The notes beneath the pieces were generated by a model. That model saw nothing but the letters and a program-made list of their open reading frames with translations. It made no database searches and was not told the DNA's origin. A stretch of 56,840 nt of DNA from an uncultured Lentisphaerota bacterium. GTDB taxonomy: Bacteria; Verrucomicrobiota; Kiritimatiellia; RFP12; UBA1067. Positions 17,901-26,154 of this stretch are shown piece after piece. The stretch spans positions 1 to 56,840 of the forward strand of contig ONVK01000004.1 in NCBI GenBank assembly GCA_900321255.1, in the 5' to 3' direction. The translations under genes were made by a program, and so were the position numbers. Numbering within the stretch: position 1 is the stretch's first letter; each line of letters opens with the position of its first letter.

Positions 17901-19164
17901 CCGTGGCAGCGGGGTTCTGCTTCATCAGCATCATGCGACCCTCGGAGGTATTGAGGAGCCCCGGCTCGTCGTGCGGCTTCCCGTCGGGGCCGACGACCTT
18001 GTAGCCTTTGCCACGGAATATCTTGTCGGCGATGAACTTCCTCGCCTCGGACGGGGACTTCAAGACCGCCGCCGCGCCGAGAGCACCTTCCATGAGCGCA
18101 CCCTCGCCAACGCCCTCAGCGCCGGCCTTGAGCATCCGCGAGAAGTCGATGTCGTCGATTGCCTTCCCCTCGGCGACCTGCATCACGGGATCGGAAAGGA
18201 AGTTCTGCAAGCCCATTATGCCGCCCGCGCGGAGAGCGCCCTTGCCGCGCTCGGCGAGAGTGTACTTTATCATGCCGTTCCTGACGCCACGCGCAAGCGA
18301 CGAGAATGACTGACCTCCCGCCTCCGCCGCCTCGCCAGCCCACTTCGGCATAAGCCCCTCCATTTCAGCAGGCATTCCGAGCATCTTGTTGAGCGCCTTG
18401 TTCTCGAACGCCTTGAAGCCGAGGAAGTGGATCGCGCCGTTCAGCCCCGCAAGCGAAGCCGCCTCGGTCTTGCTGCGACCGTTCGCCCTCGCCGTGTCGT
18501 AGGCGCGGACGGCGGCATCGTTGCCGAACATCAGAGGAAGCGTGTTGGCAACCGCGGCGGCAGTCTTCGCGTGCCCTGCCGCCTTGAGCGCGGTCCCCGC
18601 CGCGCCCACGGCCTTGCCAACTCCGCCGAGAGCCGCGAGCGACCCTGCGACGCCAGCGACCTTCTCGCCCGCACGACCGAGCGCATAGCCCCAGCCATCG
18701 GGGTTCTCGCCGTATTCACTCATCAGCGCATCGCGGCCGAAGTTCTCGTAAGACGAGTCGATGGTGTCGGCGAGGCGGTGAAGCCCCTCCCACCCCGTGG
18801 CGAGGCGGACGGGCGTCCCCGCGAGACGCGCCGCGCCGGACACCATGCCGACGATGCCGCCGCCAATGTCCTTGACCGCACGCGCCGCGCCCTTCACGCC
18901 CTCGAGGACAGCCAAGTCAAAGCCGTCTTCACCATCGCCCGGCTGTTGTGCACGCTCGATTGCGCGCTGATTCTGCGCAATGCGCTCCTCGCGCGTCATG
19001 CGCGGAGCCTCGCCGCCAGCGGATGCGAGCGCCGCGTTGAGCTCTTCGTCGCTCATCGCGGAAACGTCAAAGCTGCCCTGCGGCGCGGCGGGGGCTGGTG
19101 TCTGGGCCGATGCGAGGGCCTTATCGAGTTCCTCGTCGGACATGCTGCTGAAGTCGTATTCCAT
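11932..19164 (-). CDS. Giant ejection-type virion polyprotein (2410 residues) with an HExxH domain
   Basis: This is probably a large polyvalent protein ejected with phage DNA into the host. The N-terminus has two repeats of SMSDEELxxALASA (residues 7-48), then Gly/Ala-rich amphipathic helices. A Pro/Ala/Glu low-complexity linker spans about 470-640. A metallopeptidase-like segment holds HELGGH at 1084-1089. The C-terminal 800 residues contain long helical segments of the kind found in large polyvalent proteins (FIPRWTGWLGRMRTQYAPEF, FARE.TVDFNRKGTHTPWMN). No frameshift is visible over 7.2 kb. It is the last gene of the virion block, where short-tailed phages keep internal proteins. The role is inferred; the peptidase activity is untested. 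Confidence 0.75.
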   Translation of the reverse strand: MEYDFSSMSDEELDKALASAQTPAPAAPQGSFDVSAMSDEELNAALASAGGEAPRMTREERIAQNQRAIERAQQPGDGEDGFDLAVLEGVKGAARAVKDIGGGIVGMVSGAARLAGTPVRLATGWEGLHRLADTIDSSYENFGRDALMSEYGENPDGWGYALGRAGEKVAGVAGSLAALGGVGKAVGAAGTALKAAGHAKTAAAVANTLPLMFGNDAAVRAYDTARANGRSKTEAASLAGLNGAIHFLGFKAFENKALNKMLGMPAEMEGLMPKWAGEAAEAGGQSFSSLARGVRNGMIKYTLAERGKGALRAGGIMGLQNFLSDPVMQVAEGKAIDDIDFSRMLKAGAEGVGEGALMEGALGAAAVLKSPSEARKFIADKIFRGKGYKVVGPDGKPHDEPGLLNTSEGRMMLMKQNPAATERILDIVEHGGTPRPAELDAAFLPPDMTAEELKKFASDWRKDLQPYVDEAWSADQPTRPAPPAETAEAPHREFLSAEEAAEQRGDAQAAIGQPPKQETPDETGNGAAEAPAQPEQAEVVAPPAGAEARPVESAEAPAEAADARVVEPPAQPVETAQKPAEAAAGPKVGEDTPKPAEGAEAASRASDATGQNQAIEPVAEKGAEAEAKPGAMSPTQKRNRLAKVQGILGRIDLGKPIDTKALRYGQNNPNGLKLGDLKMLDDPANEGWQYELGLPKERADELRNAVRTAYEEQRAASPNRKDKANESGQDTYSVSASKALERLAAKPNDLYQLALAHNQVSAAAEAASRQGDEQGARFWGERLSALNKDIGKLQPERLAEFQKQQQNIQKKLSPMERKNRQSRSTQEGKEMDVPVDGEDVTTDTDQEAELDLDHTRHVTDNNKSSEYDVSVDESIFDNRTEEQKLKQAEQRKKAKESRQQEVRDMKDAKAKDNAVGNRRIQLETKGGKTNVVWRNEMGEVVKRAPLDALRTIAKASPEAKALIDKLESGEELRFSKGEAESSAERDLRYATDENYQKWLKDRKANDAEPLRKRYEQEQAKAAKSIARNTLPGVDVEVVDRDFNSETDGGNRQLRDGEGRVVGTFDRSTNKVTLYRGATAATLVHELGGHATLRFAEQEAERGNRQLLDRINRAIDEAPQALKDEIRSRYPEVNETAIRDEIWAALRERNSPAMEKAIKTLQGRAWYNRAWAAFRDAWKGLLARMGFNRADLSQIDKMSNDEFLSHLDRIMSDGKTIGRLEATGEGDSRAMLLPGTMQKIRGAINKYKSAGVEFSPFTESIVTMLERGGKKTIQLPGFQETPLLIKSPETAGGVSKRLGLDHSAFLHNWESGGAYSGYYTWPEFDRAFRPYNLKNIQKLPNKHDGQELWQWTVKYPKTDAHGAYELTWRIARNEDTGEMVNLFTTRDQTDYPPQQMKTPEGAHFDKSRVENVADASSSGDSAHNIPNPPAENQGGVRESRAPKPAGYKIMDDVQSKGEKLREGAQDSDISIKTLQDDVGGVVDKQNASGHTDAKTTFNPDGTVKELGSSNVYAAKMRANGHIQAGMKEIETSGAKIDKTLADNGITPEQFDKFLYASHAPERNETVAERMAERANPKIWQKAREEAAAGKPAALDALKKAVVVDPASKDYSGMSTDEANAILSSPEVRSKRSAYDSAAKELYDAERKNLDRLLESGRISKDFYDLLTTRWQKYVPLRTDVEGKDNAAHNLSVGGFRNSEFMTAEGRESLADSPYAFAMLQLQQGLRGAEANVIHVSAANLIRLAESRGLHIGDIVEGREGGYGKGWTFDFGKGDAVRVGGNMKLVDNRKDIFLFKEDGKLKAARLDRGANGRGEIVVDAILGRNVRQWHKDLAFIPRWTGWLGRMRTQYAPEFIFSNALADHMESTQALVGKYGFKDGFALAGSALKWEKRNWKDIRNYIKTGNAGSGYVKEAIDAGVLIKGGVAAQGYAGELKAIQSKYDRFVRDAKGFSKMSWTEKAGFVWDWLKEAVSGLNETIENSTRIGLYSALREKGVSKADAAKFAREATVDFNRKGTHTPWMNGLFMFSNASIQGAMRAAQAFRDDWTKGPSSGPGANKMRGALTSTLVLAGVVKAALDHYLGDDEDREKAGGRNARNLSEYSKKHKLGIPLGGGYQFTGLRMRGPYAAIPYLAQTFTNVALGETSVNDATKIALKELTDQATDVVGGNGVFNDKGEFDGALLGQSFAPTLADPLVQLWTGKDYKGDDLRARSFDKTTPASSNGKRNTSVIYKEMAKSLNWLTGGNEYRKGWLDVAPEDVQFIIEFIGGGLGRDFSNTLSTFNNTAQAATGGTPEKSLSQFPLVRTLVQEYPENTARYYDAMDAYERDKAEFKKTTPERRREMKAEKPYLFAGKSLLDGQIERVKELSHLERGEIKVGQKWVEPKTPRTEEQREKYRKRRLELQAKVLRALGK

Positions 19165-19182
19165 GCGGAACCTCCCGTGTGT

Positions 19183-20925
19183 TTACCTTGCCGCGACCAT
19201 CACCGTGTCGTCTGGGCCGTTGAGCTCGGCCTCGAGCATAGCCAAGTCGTTGTCAGCATTCACGCCGAGGTCTTCGGCCGCCTTCTGCCTGGCTTCGTCC
19301 TGGCGGCGTCTCCAGTATGCTATGCGCTCCTTCTTCGACTTCTCCGAAAGGGACTTGTCATTCTGGATCCTGTCGATGTGCCATTCGGGGCTGCCCTCTG
19401 TGAGCGACACGTCGTAGTTCGTCCCGGAAAGCCTCTGCCCGTTCCTGGCGCGACGCTGGCGCTCGGCCTCGTTCGCGGCCGCGGCCTTCTCGGCATCGCG
19501 CCTGGCCTTCTCGGCTCTCAGCGCGGCGATCTGCTCGGGCGTGTATTGCGTGCCGCCCTGCGGTTGCGTGGCGGTTGCGCCAGGCGTTGCGCCATTCATT
19601 GCGCCGACGGGCGGCAGTGGGCTTGCGTCATTGCGCGGCTGTTGCGTCGGTTGCGCGGCGCCGCCAATCGGGTTGCCCTGGTAGTCGAGCGGCGTCACGC
19701 CTTGCATGACATTGCCGTAGCGGTCGTATGCCTTGCCGCCCACGACATAGCCGCTCGTGGCAACCATCTCCGGGCCGTTGGGCGTCTCCCTGCGGTAGTA
19801 AAAGCCCGTCTGCGGGATATTGGCGGTCTGCTGCTGTTCAGGCGGGGCCGTGAGGGCGCGGATGCCGTCCACGATGGCGCGCTGGATCTCGTTCATGCCG
19901 GTGCCACCTCCATTCGCCTCGGACTGGCGCAGTCCGTCGAAGAACGCGACCGCGCGCTTCGAGATCTCCTCGGGCGGGAGCGTGATCTCGATTGGCTTGC
20001 CAGTCATCTCGTCCATCACCAGTTGGCCGTTTTCGTCACGCTGGTAGTCGGTGCCGAGCATCGTGATGAGCTTCGGGTTGTTGCGGTAGAAGTCCTCGGC
20101 GGTCACGGGCGTCTTGTTCGCCTTGTCCATCTCCTGAAGCACCTTCAGCGCCTCGAGCTGGAACCTCTTGTCCGCGGCCGAGAGCTCATTTGTTGCCGCG
20201 CCGCGCGCCCACTGCGGGGAGAAGCCGGTCGCTCCCGCGATCTGCTCGGGCGTGTACTTGCCGTCGAGGTACTTCTTCGCGTACTTCTGTGCGTTTTTCC
20301 AGTCGCCCGACTGCACCATCGACTTCATCACGTCGAACGGCCTGACGAGGCCCGTCGGCTGGAGGTTCCCGTCCTGCCCGATGCCGAGCGACATGAAGGT
20401 GCCGTCCTTCGCGAGTGTGCCGAACGCGGGGCCGTTAGTCCCGAGCTCCTGCCCGTATGCCGCGCCGAGTTCGCGCGGGACCATCCCGCCGTTGTCCATT
20501 GCGTGCCCTACCATCGAGCCGAGGGTCGCCCTGCCGCGGCGTGCACGGTCGGCCTTCTGCGCATTGGCGTTCGCCATAATGCCGTCGAAGCCCGCGCGAA
20601 GCGCATTGTCTTCGTTGTAGAACGAGAAGTTCCCTTCGCCGTCGGCGGCGAACGTCGAGATCGGGGAGCGCGGCGCACCAGCCGCCCTCTGCTCCACGAG
20701 GTCCGTGGCCGCCGCATCGCGGGCGACGGCATTGGCCCTCGCGGGGCCGTGCAGCTCGTCCTTGCCGCCGAGGTCCCAGCCGTTGAGCTTCGCGTGGCGG
20801 TAGAGCGCGGAGTTCTCGTCCACGTTGCCGCTCGCCACCGCAGCGCGGGCATCGCGCTCGCGCTGATCCTTGAGGGCCTGTGCCTGAATCGCGGTCATGC
20901 CGCCGTAGTCATAATTCCTTGCCAT
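19183..20925 (-). CDS. Probable internal virion or ejection protein
   Basis: This 580-residue protein of unknown function is rich in Ala, Gln and charged residues with predicted long helices. A low-complexity Gln/Pro/Gly stretch lies at about 395-460, followed by a coiled-coil-like EKARRDAEKAAAANEAERQ segment. The ATG at 20925 has AAGGAG upstream. It sits between two other putative internal proteins and 18 bases before the giant gene, which suggests a shared role in DNA delivery. No catalytic motif was seen. Confidence 0.65.
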   Translation of the reverse strand: MARNYDYGGMTAIQAQALKDQRERDARAAVASGNVDENSALYRHAKLNGWDLGGKDELHGPARANAVARDAAATDLVEQRAAGAPRSPISTFAADGEGNFSFYNEDNALRAGFDGIMANANAQKADRARRGRATLGSMVGHAMDNGGMVPRELGAAYGQELGTNGPAFGTLAKDGTFMSLGIGQDGNLQPTGLVRPFDVMKSMVQSGDWKNAQKYAKKYLDGKYTPEQIAGATGFSPQWARGAATNELSAADKRFQLEALKVLQEMDKANKTPVTAEDFYRNNPKLITMLGTDYQRDENGQLVMDEMTGKPIEITLPPEEISKRAVAFFDGLRQSEANGGGTGMNEIQRAIVDGIRALTAPPEQQQTANIPQTGFYYRRETPNGPEMVATSGYVVGGKAYDRYGNVMQGVTPLDYQGNPIGGAAQPTQQPRNDASPLPPVGAMNGATPGATATQPQGGTQYTPEQIAALRAEKARRDAEKAAAANEAERQRRARNGQRLSGTNYDVSLTEGSPEWHIDRIQNDKSLSEKSKKERIAYWRRRQDEARQKAAEDLGVNADNDLAMLEAELNGPDDTVMVAAR

Positions 20926-20946
20926 AGTCTTTTTCTCCTTTTGCGA

Positions 20947-22071
20947 TTAGAACGGGACGATATTGCCGTCGAGGTCTGTCTTGACGCCAGGGACGGTCTG
21001 CACGATTGTGCCGCCGCCGCCGCTTCCACTGATGCCCTGCCGCCCGACGTTGAGGTAGTAGTCTGCCGCGGAGCTGTAGGCCGTTTGTAGATTCTTGAGC
21101 GCGGACAGTTCGAGTTCCGCAGCCCCGCCTTCGATCTTGGCCGCGCCGCCGAAGATGTCCGCCGCGCTGCCGAAGAGCTGTCCGGCCGTCGCGCGGAGCT
21201 TGCCCGCGTCTCCGAGGAGCCCGCCCTGCGCCTGCACGACGCCCGCCGCGCCCTTCTGCATGTCGCCGGCCGCGCCCGTAGCCTGTAGCGCCGCGCTCTG
21301 CGTGTCCTTGCCCATGTTGTAGAGGGTGTTCGCCGCATCCGTCATGGTGGAGAGCATCTTCGTCTGCTCGTCGATGCCCTGCTGTCGTGCGTTCGTCTTG
21401 GCCGCGGCGCGAGCAACCGCGAGGGCGCGGTCGAGCTGCTGGCGGAGGGCCATCCCCGCGCCGGATCCGGCGGAGACACCGCGCCGCGCGTTCTGCCGCC
21501 CTATCTGCTGCTCGGCGTTCTCGAACGAGGACTGCACGTCGCTCGTGGCGCGAGAGACGTATCGGTCGGGCGAGAGGTATCCGTACTGCTTGATGAACTC
21601 GGCGGAGAGCCCGCCCTTCGTCGGGTCGAGGTTGACGAGCGCGCCGCCCTGCCCGAAGACGTCCTTCGCCTGCTCCGAGAGCGACTTCCCGAGCGCAGCG
21701 AGGTCGTCGCCGTAGCCGCCGAGCTTCTGCGCGTAGGGGTCGAGCTTCGGGACGAGCGCGGCAAGCGCGTCCGCGTCGCGATTGACGGCGTTGCCCTGCG
21801 AATTGACGAGAGCCGCCTGTCCGCGCATGGACGCCGCGTCGCCGCGCATGGCACCAGCTCCGGCGCCAGCTACGCCAATGCCCTGCTGCGCCGTGCTTAT
21901 CGCGTTGTTTATGCGAGCTTCGCCCGACGCCATGTCGCGCTGCCAGTTCGTGCCTATGCCGCCACCGCCACTTGCTTCCTCCTGCGATAGGTCGCGAAGT
22001 TTGTGCCAGCCTATAAGATCGTTGCCGGAATACCATCCGTCTACAAATCTGGTTTCACCAATGCCTGCCAT
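20947..22071 (-). CDS. Probable internal virion or tail protein
   Basis: This 374-residue protein begins MAGIGETRFVDGWYSGNDLI. Its Ala/Gln/Gly-rich helical body includes FENAEQQIGRQNARRGVSAG and repeated GAAGDMQKGAAG-like heptads. Similar helical proteins precede large ejection proteins in short-tailed phages. The start at 22071 has GGGAGG at a proper distance, preferred over an in-frame ATG at 22098. The function is inferred from position. Confidence 0.65.
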   Translation of the reverse strand: MAGIGETRFVDGWYSGNDLIGWHKLRDLSQEEASGGGGIGTNWQRDMASGEARINNAISTAQQGIGVAGAGAGAMRGDAASMRGQAALVNSQGNAVNRDADALAALVPKLDPYAQKLGGYGDDLAALGKSLSEQAKDVFGQGGALVNLDPTKGGLSAEFIKQYGYLSPDRYVSRATSDVQSSFENAEQQIGRQNARRGVSAGSGAGMALRQQLDRALAVARAAAKTNARQQGIDEQTKMLSTMTDAANTLYNMGKDTQSAALQATGAAGDMQKGAAGVVQAQGGLLGDAGKLRATAGQLFGSAADIFGGAAKIEGGAAELELSALKNLQTAYSSAADYYLNVGRQGISGSGGGGTIVQTVPGVKTDLDGNIVPF

Positions 22072-22075
22072 AGTG

Positions 22076-22243
22076 TTACCCTCCCTTCTTTTGATCATCG
22101 TTTACCGCTTTTTCGACGGCGGAGAGACGCGCGTCGAGCGACTTGAAATTTTCCATGAACAGCATCGCGATCTTCTTTAGCTCTGGATTCGCGATGTCCG
22201 CAACGCCTACCTTGTGCGGCAAGGGTTTTGTTGTTATCTTCAT
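22076..22243 (-). CDS. Small hypothetical phage protein
   Basis: The 55-residue product starts MKITTKPLPHKVGVADIANP and ends in a Lys-rich coiled segment (MENFKSLDARLSAVEKAVND). Its ATG at 22243 overlaps the stop of the upstream 826-residue gene (ATGA) and has GGAGGGA at correct spacing. It ends five bases before the next start. Tight packing supports it as a real gene. No family was recognised. Confidence 0.65.
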   Translation of the reverse strand: MKITTKPLPHKVGVADIANPELKKIAMLFMENFKSLDARLSAVEKAVNDDQKKGG

Positions 22244-24720
22244 AGCGCGATTCCCTCCATTGAGGTTCCCACCAAAAGCGTGTCGATCTCGACGTTCGCC
22301 TTGATCTGCACCTGCATGTATCGCTCCATGCGCCGCACGGGGAGCCGCCTCGCGTCCTGGTCCGCAATGTTCGTCAGCGTCGTGGATGCCGTCGGCTTCG
22401 CGTCGACGTCGGGTGCGGAGAACATGTCCACCATCAGCTCGACGAGCTTGGACGGCGGGTAGCCGAGTCCGTCCACGCGGCACGAGGACGGGTTGAACGG
22501 CTTGGACGCGGCGTAGGTCTTGGACCGCCAGACGAGCGCCTTCGGAGTCTTCGAGCCCTCCCACTCGCAGATGGAGTGGTCGTTCTGCGCGAATCGCGCG
22601 TAGAGCGTCACGTCCTCCGTGAGCGGAAATATGTATTCGGGCGTCTTCACCGCATCGCCCTGCCCCGCTGCGTTCTCGTACCAGCCGAGAAAGACATAGC
22701 CGTTCTTGGCGACGGCATTGAGGGTGATATAGGTCGTCGGCTCGCCCGTATCCTCGTCTTCCGTATATGGCTTCACAATCGAAAGTTCGGATCCACCGTC
22801 TATGGAAAGCTCGCCCATCGTGGAATCCGAGCCGTCGGCAAATGCAATCTCGACGGCGAGCGGCGTGCCAGGATCAACCGGCGCCTGCTCGAGAATCACG
22901 CCCACGGCGGTGAACGAGGCGGTCGGCGCGGGCCATGTGCCGCGCTGCGACACTGGGTAGCGCACCTTGCTCGTCGGGTAGTCCGAAGTGTACCAGCCGC
23001 GGTAGCGAAGCCCCTCGACGGGCTCTATCGCGTAGTCAAAAGTCTCGCCGAGCGTGACGTCGAACGGCGTGCCGGGCGTGTACGACTCGCCGTTGACCGT
23101 GATTGTTCCAGTGTCCGCCACGGCGAGCGATAGCGTGACCGCGACCTTGGCCTTTGCGACAAGGTGCGTCTCCTCTGTGATCGTGCGGGCGTATGTCGCC
23201 CCCGCGTCCGCTATTTTCTCGCCGTCGAGATACCACCCCTCGAAGGAGTAGCCCGTGGCCGGCGTCGCCGTGAAAGTCACCTGCGTATTCTTCACGACGG
23301 AGGATGCCGAGACTGCGACCGTGAGCGCACTTGCCGAAGCCGTGTCCGCAGCGCACGTGACGCTGTACTGCCGCGCGGCGAACGCGCCGCGGACATAGCA
23401 GCTCCTGTCGATGCCCGTAATCGTGAACGCGCCGCCAGCGATGCTCTCGCCTGTGTAGGTCGCGTAGTTGACGTGGTTCTCGTCGTCGAGATACGCGGCA
23501 GTCAGCATCTGCTCGTCGCCAAGTTCTGCCGTGACTACTATGTTGCGCCCCGCCGCGTATGCATCCTTGCCGTCCACCGTGCCGTCGGGTTCGGCGGGGG
23601 AGGTGACGGAGAAGGAGTTGCCGCTTGCATCCTCGGCGGGAAGCGAGACGAAGTAGAGCGGATTGGCGAAGACGAGCGAGAGAGACGCGCCCTCGGTTGG
23701 CGAGACTGCCATCGGCGGGAGCGCATAGCCGTCCGCCATTGTGCATACGAGGCGATATACCGCGCCGTCCGCAGCGCCCATATAGGTTAGCGTGCCGCTC
23801 GATTCGGTCGCAACGGTCGTGCCGTCCTTCTGGAGCGTCAGCGTTCCCGCGCCCGTGGTCTTGGTCGCCGTGAGGTTGAAGCCGACGAAGCGCCACTGGG
23901 CGTAAAGAGTGACAGAACCGCCAGGAGTGCTGGTAATCTCGGAGCCGTCGGCCTCATCCTCGTAGGCATCGCCCGAACCGTCGGCAGCGGTGTTCCACCC
24001 ATCGAATGCGTAGAAGCTCGGCGCGGTAAATGCGTTGCGCGTCAGATCCTGTTCCACGCCGTAGACGAACGACTGGTTCGCCATAGCGCCGGTGCCGCCG
24101 TTGGCGTTGAAGTTGACAGTGAACTGCGACCTGTAGTCAACGAAGGCGGTATTATCCGAGGCGTCGGCGTCAAATGTAATCTTCCGCCCATCCACGGTGC
24201 CGCCGTCATCGTCAAGCCATCCGGCAAAAACATAAGTCTTGTTGTTGGTGGTGTATGTCTGCGGCGCAGTCAGGGTCACGGTATCGCCGACAAACTGCGG
24301 CACGCCCTCGTAAAAGGTCAACGTGATCGACGCGACAGCTGCGGTTTTCTGTACTCCGTTCAATGCAACGCGACATGCTTTTGTGTAGTCGGCGCCCGCA
24401 TTTGCGAGAAGCGTTACCTCGCAGTCGGGAAGCGTGGTGCCACTCTCATGGCCATTATACTTCAGAGATCGCACCTCGCCTCCGACGGCAGTGCGCCATA
24501 TTCTGCTGGTACTGTTTATCCATTCGGATTTATACACGCCAATCGCGCAAGCGTAGTTTCCGTTGTAGGTCGTAGTTCCTGCTTGGGATATGCCTTGGCT
24601 AATGTATCCATAAGTACTCGCAGGATCGTTCGCCTTTTTAATGAACACACCCGACTTTATCGGGAATCCACTATACGACCCACTATACGGAATTTTTACA
24701 AGATCATAAAGTGTCGCCAT
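22240..24720 (-). CDS. Tail protein with InlB/Listeria-Bacteroides type repeats
   Basis: This 826-residue virion protein contains several B-repeat modules of about 70-80 residues, seen as VTFNFNANGG-, YVFAGWLDDDGG-, FDGWNTAADGSGD- and VTLYAQW-type signatures between about 145 and 725. Such repeats are common in surface adhesins. The first 140 residues and last 110 (SICEWEGSKTPKALVWRSK onward) are different and may anchor the protein to the tail. The ATG at 24720 follows GGAGGGGG. It is translationally coupled to the small 55-residue gene. A role in host surface binding is inferred. Confidence 0.75.
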   Translation of the reverse strand: MATLYDLVKIPYSGSYSGFPIKSGVFIKKANDPASTYGYISQGISQAGTTTYNGNYACAIGVYKSEWINSTSRIWRTAVGGEVRSLKYNGHESGTTLPDCEVTLLANAGADYTKACRVALNGVQKTAAVASITLTFYEGVPQFVGDTVTLTAPQTYTTNNKTYVFAGWLDDDGGTVDGRKITFDADASDNTAFVDYRSQFTVNFNANGGTGAMANQSFVYGVEQDLTRNAFTAPSFYAFDGWNTAADGSGDAYEDEADGSEITSTPGGSVTLYAQWRFVGFNLTATKTTGAGTLTLQKDGTTVATESSGTLTYMGAADGAVYRLVCTMADGYALPPMAVSPTEGASLSLVFANPLYFVSLPAEDASGNSFSVTSPAEPDGTVDGKDAYAAGRNIVVTAELGDEQMLTAAYLDDENHVNYATYTGESIAGGAFTITGIDRSCYVRGAFAARQYSVTCAADTASASALTVAVSASSVVKNTQVTFTATPATGYSFEGWYLDGEKIADAGATYARTITEETHLVAKAKVAVTLSLAVADTGTITVNGESYTPGTPFDVTLGETFDYAIEPVEGLRYRGWYTSDYPTSKVRYPVSQRGTWPAPTASFTAVGVILEQAPVDPGTPLAVEIAFADGSDSTMGELSIDGGSELSIVKPYTEDEDTGEPTTYITLNAVAKNGYVFLGWYENAAGQGDAVKTPEYIFPLTEDVTLYARFAQNDHSICEWEGSKTPKALVWRSKTYAASKPFNPSSCRVDGLGYPPSKLVELMVDMFSAPDVDAKPTASTTLTNIADQDARRLPVRRMERYMQVQIKANVEIDTLLVGTSMEGIAL

Positions 24721-24721
24721 G

Positions 24722-26134
24722 CTACACCCCCTCCCTCACGAAGTACATCTTGTCCTCCTTCACGTCCACGCAGAGGCAGGTCGCCGCCTCGTCGTGCGTC
24801 GTGACCGCTATCTTCATGTCGTCCATGAGGTCTATCGTCAGCCCCTTGTGCGTGCCGTCCGCAAGGGTGAAGTACAGGAACAGCGCGCCGTCGTGCTGCC
24901 CCATGACGCACGAAGACGGATTCAGCGCAAGCCACTGGTCCTTGGTGAAGATCTTGTCGGTGAGGTTCTGGCACACCGTCCCCGCGTCCGCCGAGTTCGC
25001 TATCACCATCAGTCCCTGGTTGGAGACAAAGTACACGGCGTTGCGGTAGACGCACACCCCGCGCGGCGAGACGCACGCGGCGGGACCCGCGAGTTTCGCG
25101 ACGGACATTGACTCGGGCGCCGTCCCCGACAGGACGTAGGGCCACCCCTCCGTGAGCGCGAAGACGCTGTTGCTCGTCACCGCGAGCGCAACGAGGTTGT
25201 CCGCCACGTCGTAGCGGTACGCGACCGGCCACGAGTAGAGGAGGTCGATGTCGGAGAAGCACACGGTCTTCGGCATGGATGGCGAGAAGCCGCAGTAGAA
25301 CGCGCCGGGGACGTCGTGGATGCAGGAGAGGTCTGCGGGCGGCGCCTCGATCTCGGGCATAATCTCTCCCGCGTCCTCGTCCTTGACAGTGACAGAGAAG
25401 CCGCCCGAAGCAGCCGCTGCGTCCTTGTCGCGTTCGGCGACGAACTGGATGCGCCCCTCCTGCGTCCCGGTGACAACCTTGTAGACGCGGATGGAGACGG
25501 CAAGCTCGGGGATGTCGGAGATCGCCGCGAACTGGATGCTGTCGCCGTCGAGATACTGGAGGTCGTCGTCCACAGGCGGCGTCCCCGCGTTGCGGCTCGG
25601 GAGCGACACGGGCGACTCCATGTGGTACTTGTCAACCCACGTGTAGAAGAAGCGGGTGTAGCGGATGTTCGCCTCGGACGGGTCTATCGGCCCCGCGACG
25701 CGGCTCACGACGGGATAGCCGATTGGGTCCTTCACTATCGGGTAGATCGTCTTGCCCGCCACGGGGTCGCGCATGTAGACTACGGGCGCGTCCACCGTGC
25801 CGTCTCCGTCGCGGTCCCCCGATATGACGATGCGCGTGAGGTCGTCGGCGGCGATGTTGCCGGGCGCGCTCCACGTCACGCCCTTGTACAAAAGGAAGTC
25901 GAACGCGCCATTCGCCCTGCGCCAGACGTGCATCGACTGCGCGTCCGCGATGTCGGCGAGTCCGTTCTCCATGAGGATGTTCGGACCCTCGACGAGCTGC
26001 GGCTCGCGCAGGGGGACGAGCTTTCCGGTCTTGAGGCGGCAGTTGTGCGCCGTGACCGCCATGCCGTCCGCGAGCTGCGTCGGGTGCTGGCGCGGCGCGA
26101 TGCCGCCGAAGGTGTCTATCTTTACTGTCGCCAT
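24722..26134 (-). CDS. Probable tail-hub or stopper protein
   Basis: This 470-residue protein begins MATVKIDTFGGIAPRQHPTQ, followed by an AHNCRL..GKLVPLR signature seen in structural proteins of short-tailed phages. Beta-rich repeats resemble a propeller, and a calcium-like DRDGDGTVDAPVV loop is visible near residue 105. The ATG at 26134 was chosen over an upstream in-frame ATG because it begins the conserved segment. It lies between the adaptor and the repeat-containing tail protein. Confidence 0.65.
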   Translation of the reverse strand: MATVKIDTFGGIAPRQHPTQLADGMAVTAHNCRLKTGKLVPLREPQLVEGPNILMENGLADIADAQSMHVWRRANGAFDFLLYKGVTWSAPGNIAADDLTRIVISGDRDGDGTVDAPVVYMRDPVAGKTIYPIVKDPIGYPVVSRVAGPIDPSEANIRYTRFFYTWVDKYHMESPVSLPSRNAGTPPVDDDLQYLDGDSIQFAAISDIPELAVSIRVYKVVTGTQEGRIQFVAERDKDAAAASGGFSVTVKDEDAGEIMPEIEAPPADLSCIHDVPGAFYCGFSPSMPKTVCFSDIDLLYSWPVAYRYDVADNLVALAVTSNSVFALTEGWPYVLSGTAPESMSVAKLAGPAACVSPRGVCVYRNAVYFVSNQGLMVIANSADAGTVCQNLTDKIFTKDQWLALNPSSCVMGQHDGALFLYFTLADGTHKGLTIDLMDDMKIAVTTHDEAATCLCVDVKEDKMYFVREGV

Positions 26135-26154
26135 TGTGCGTTGTATGTTGAAGG

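Noticed and set aside
18427-21090. 887-residue open frame on the plus strand
   Set aside because: It spans two genes on the other strand, is dominated by Arg, Leu and Ala, and has no recognisable domain.
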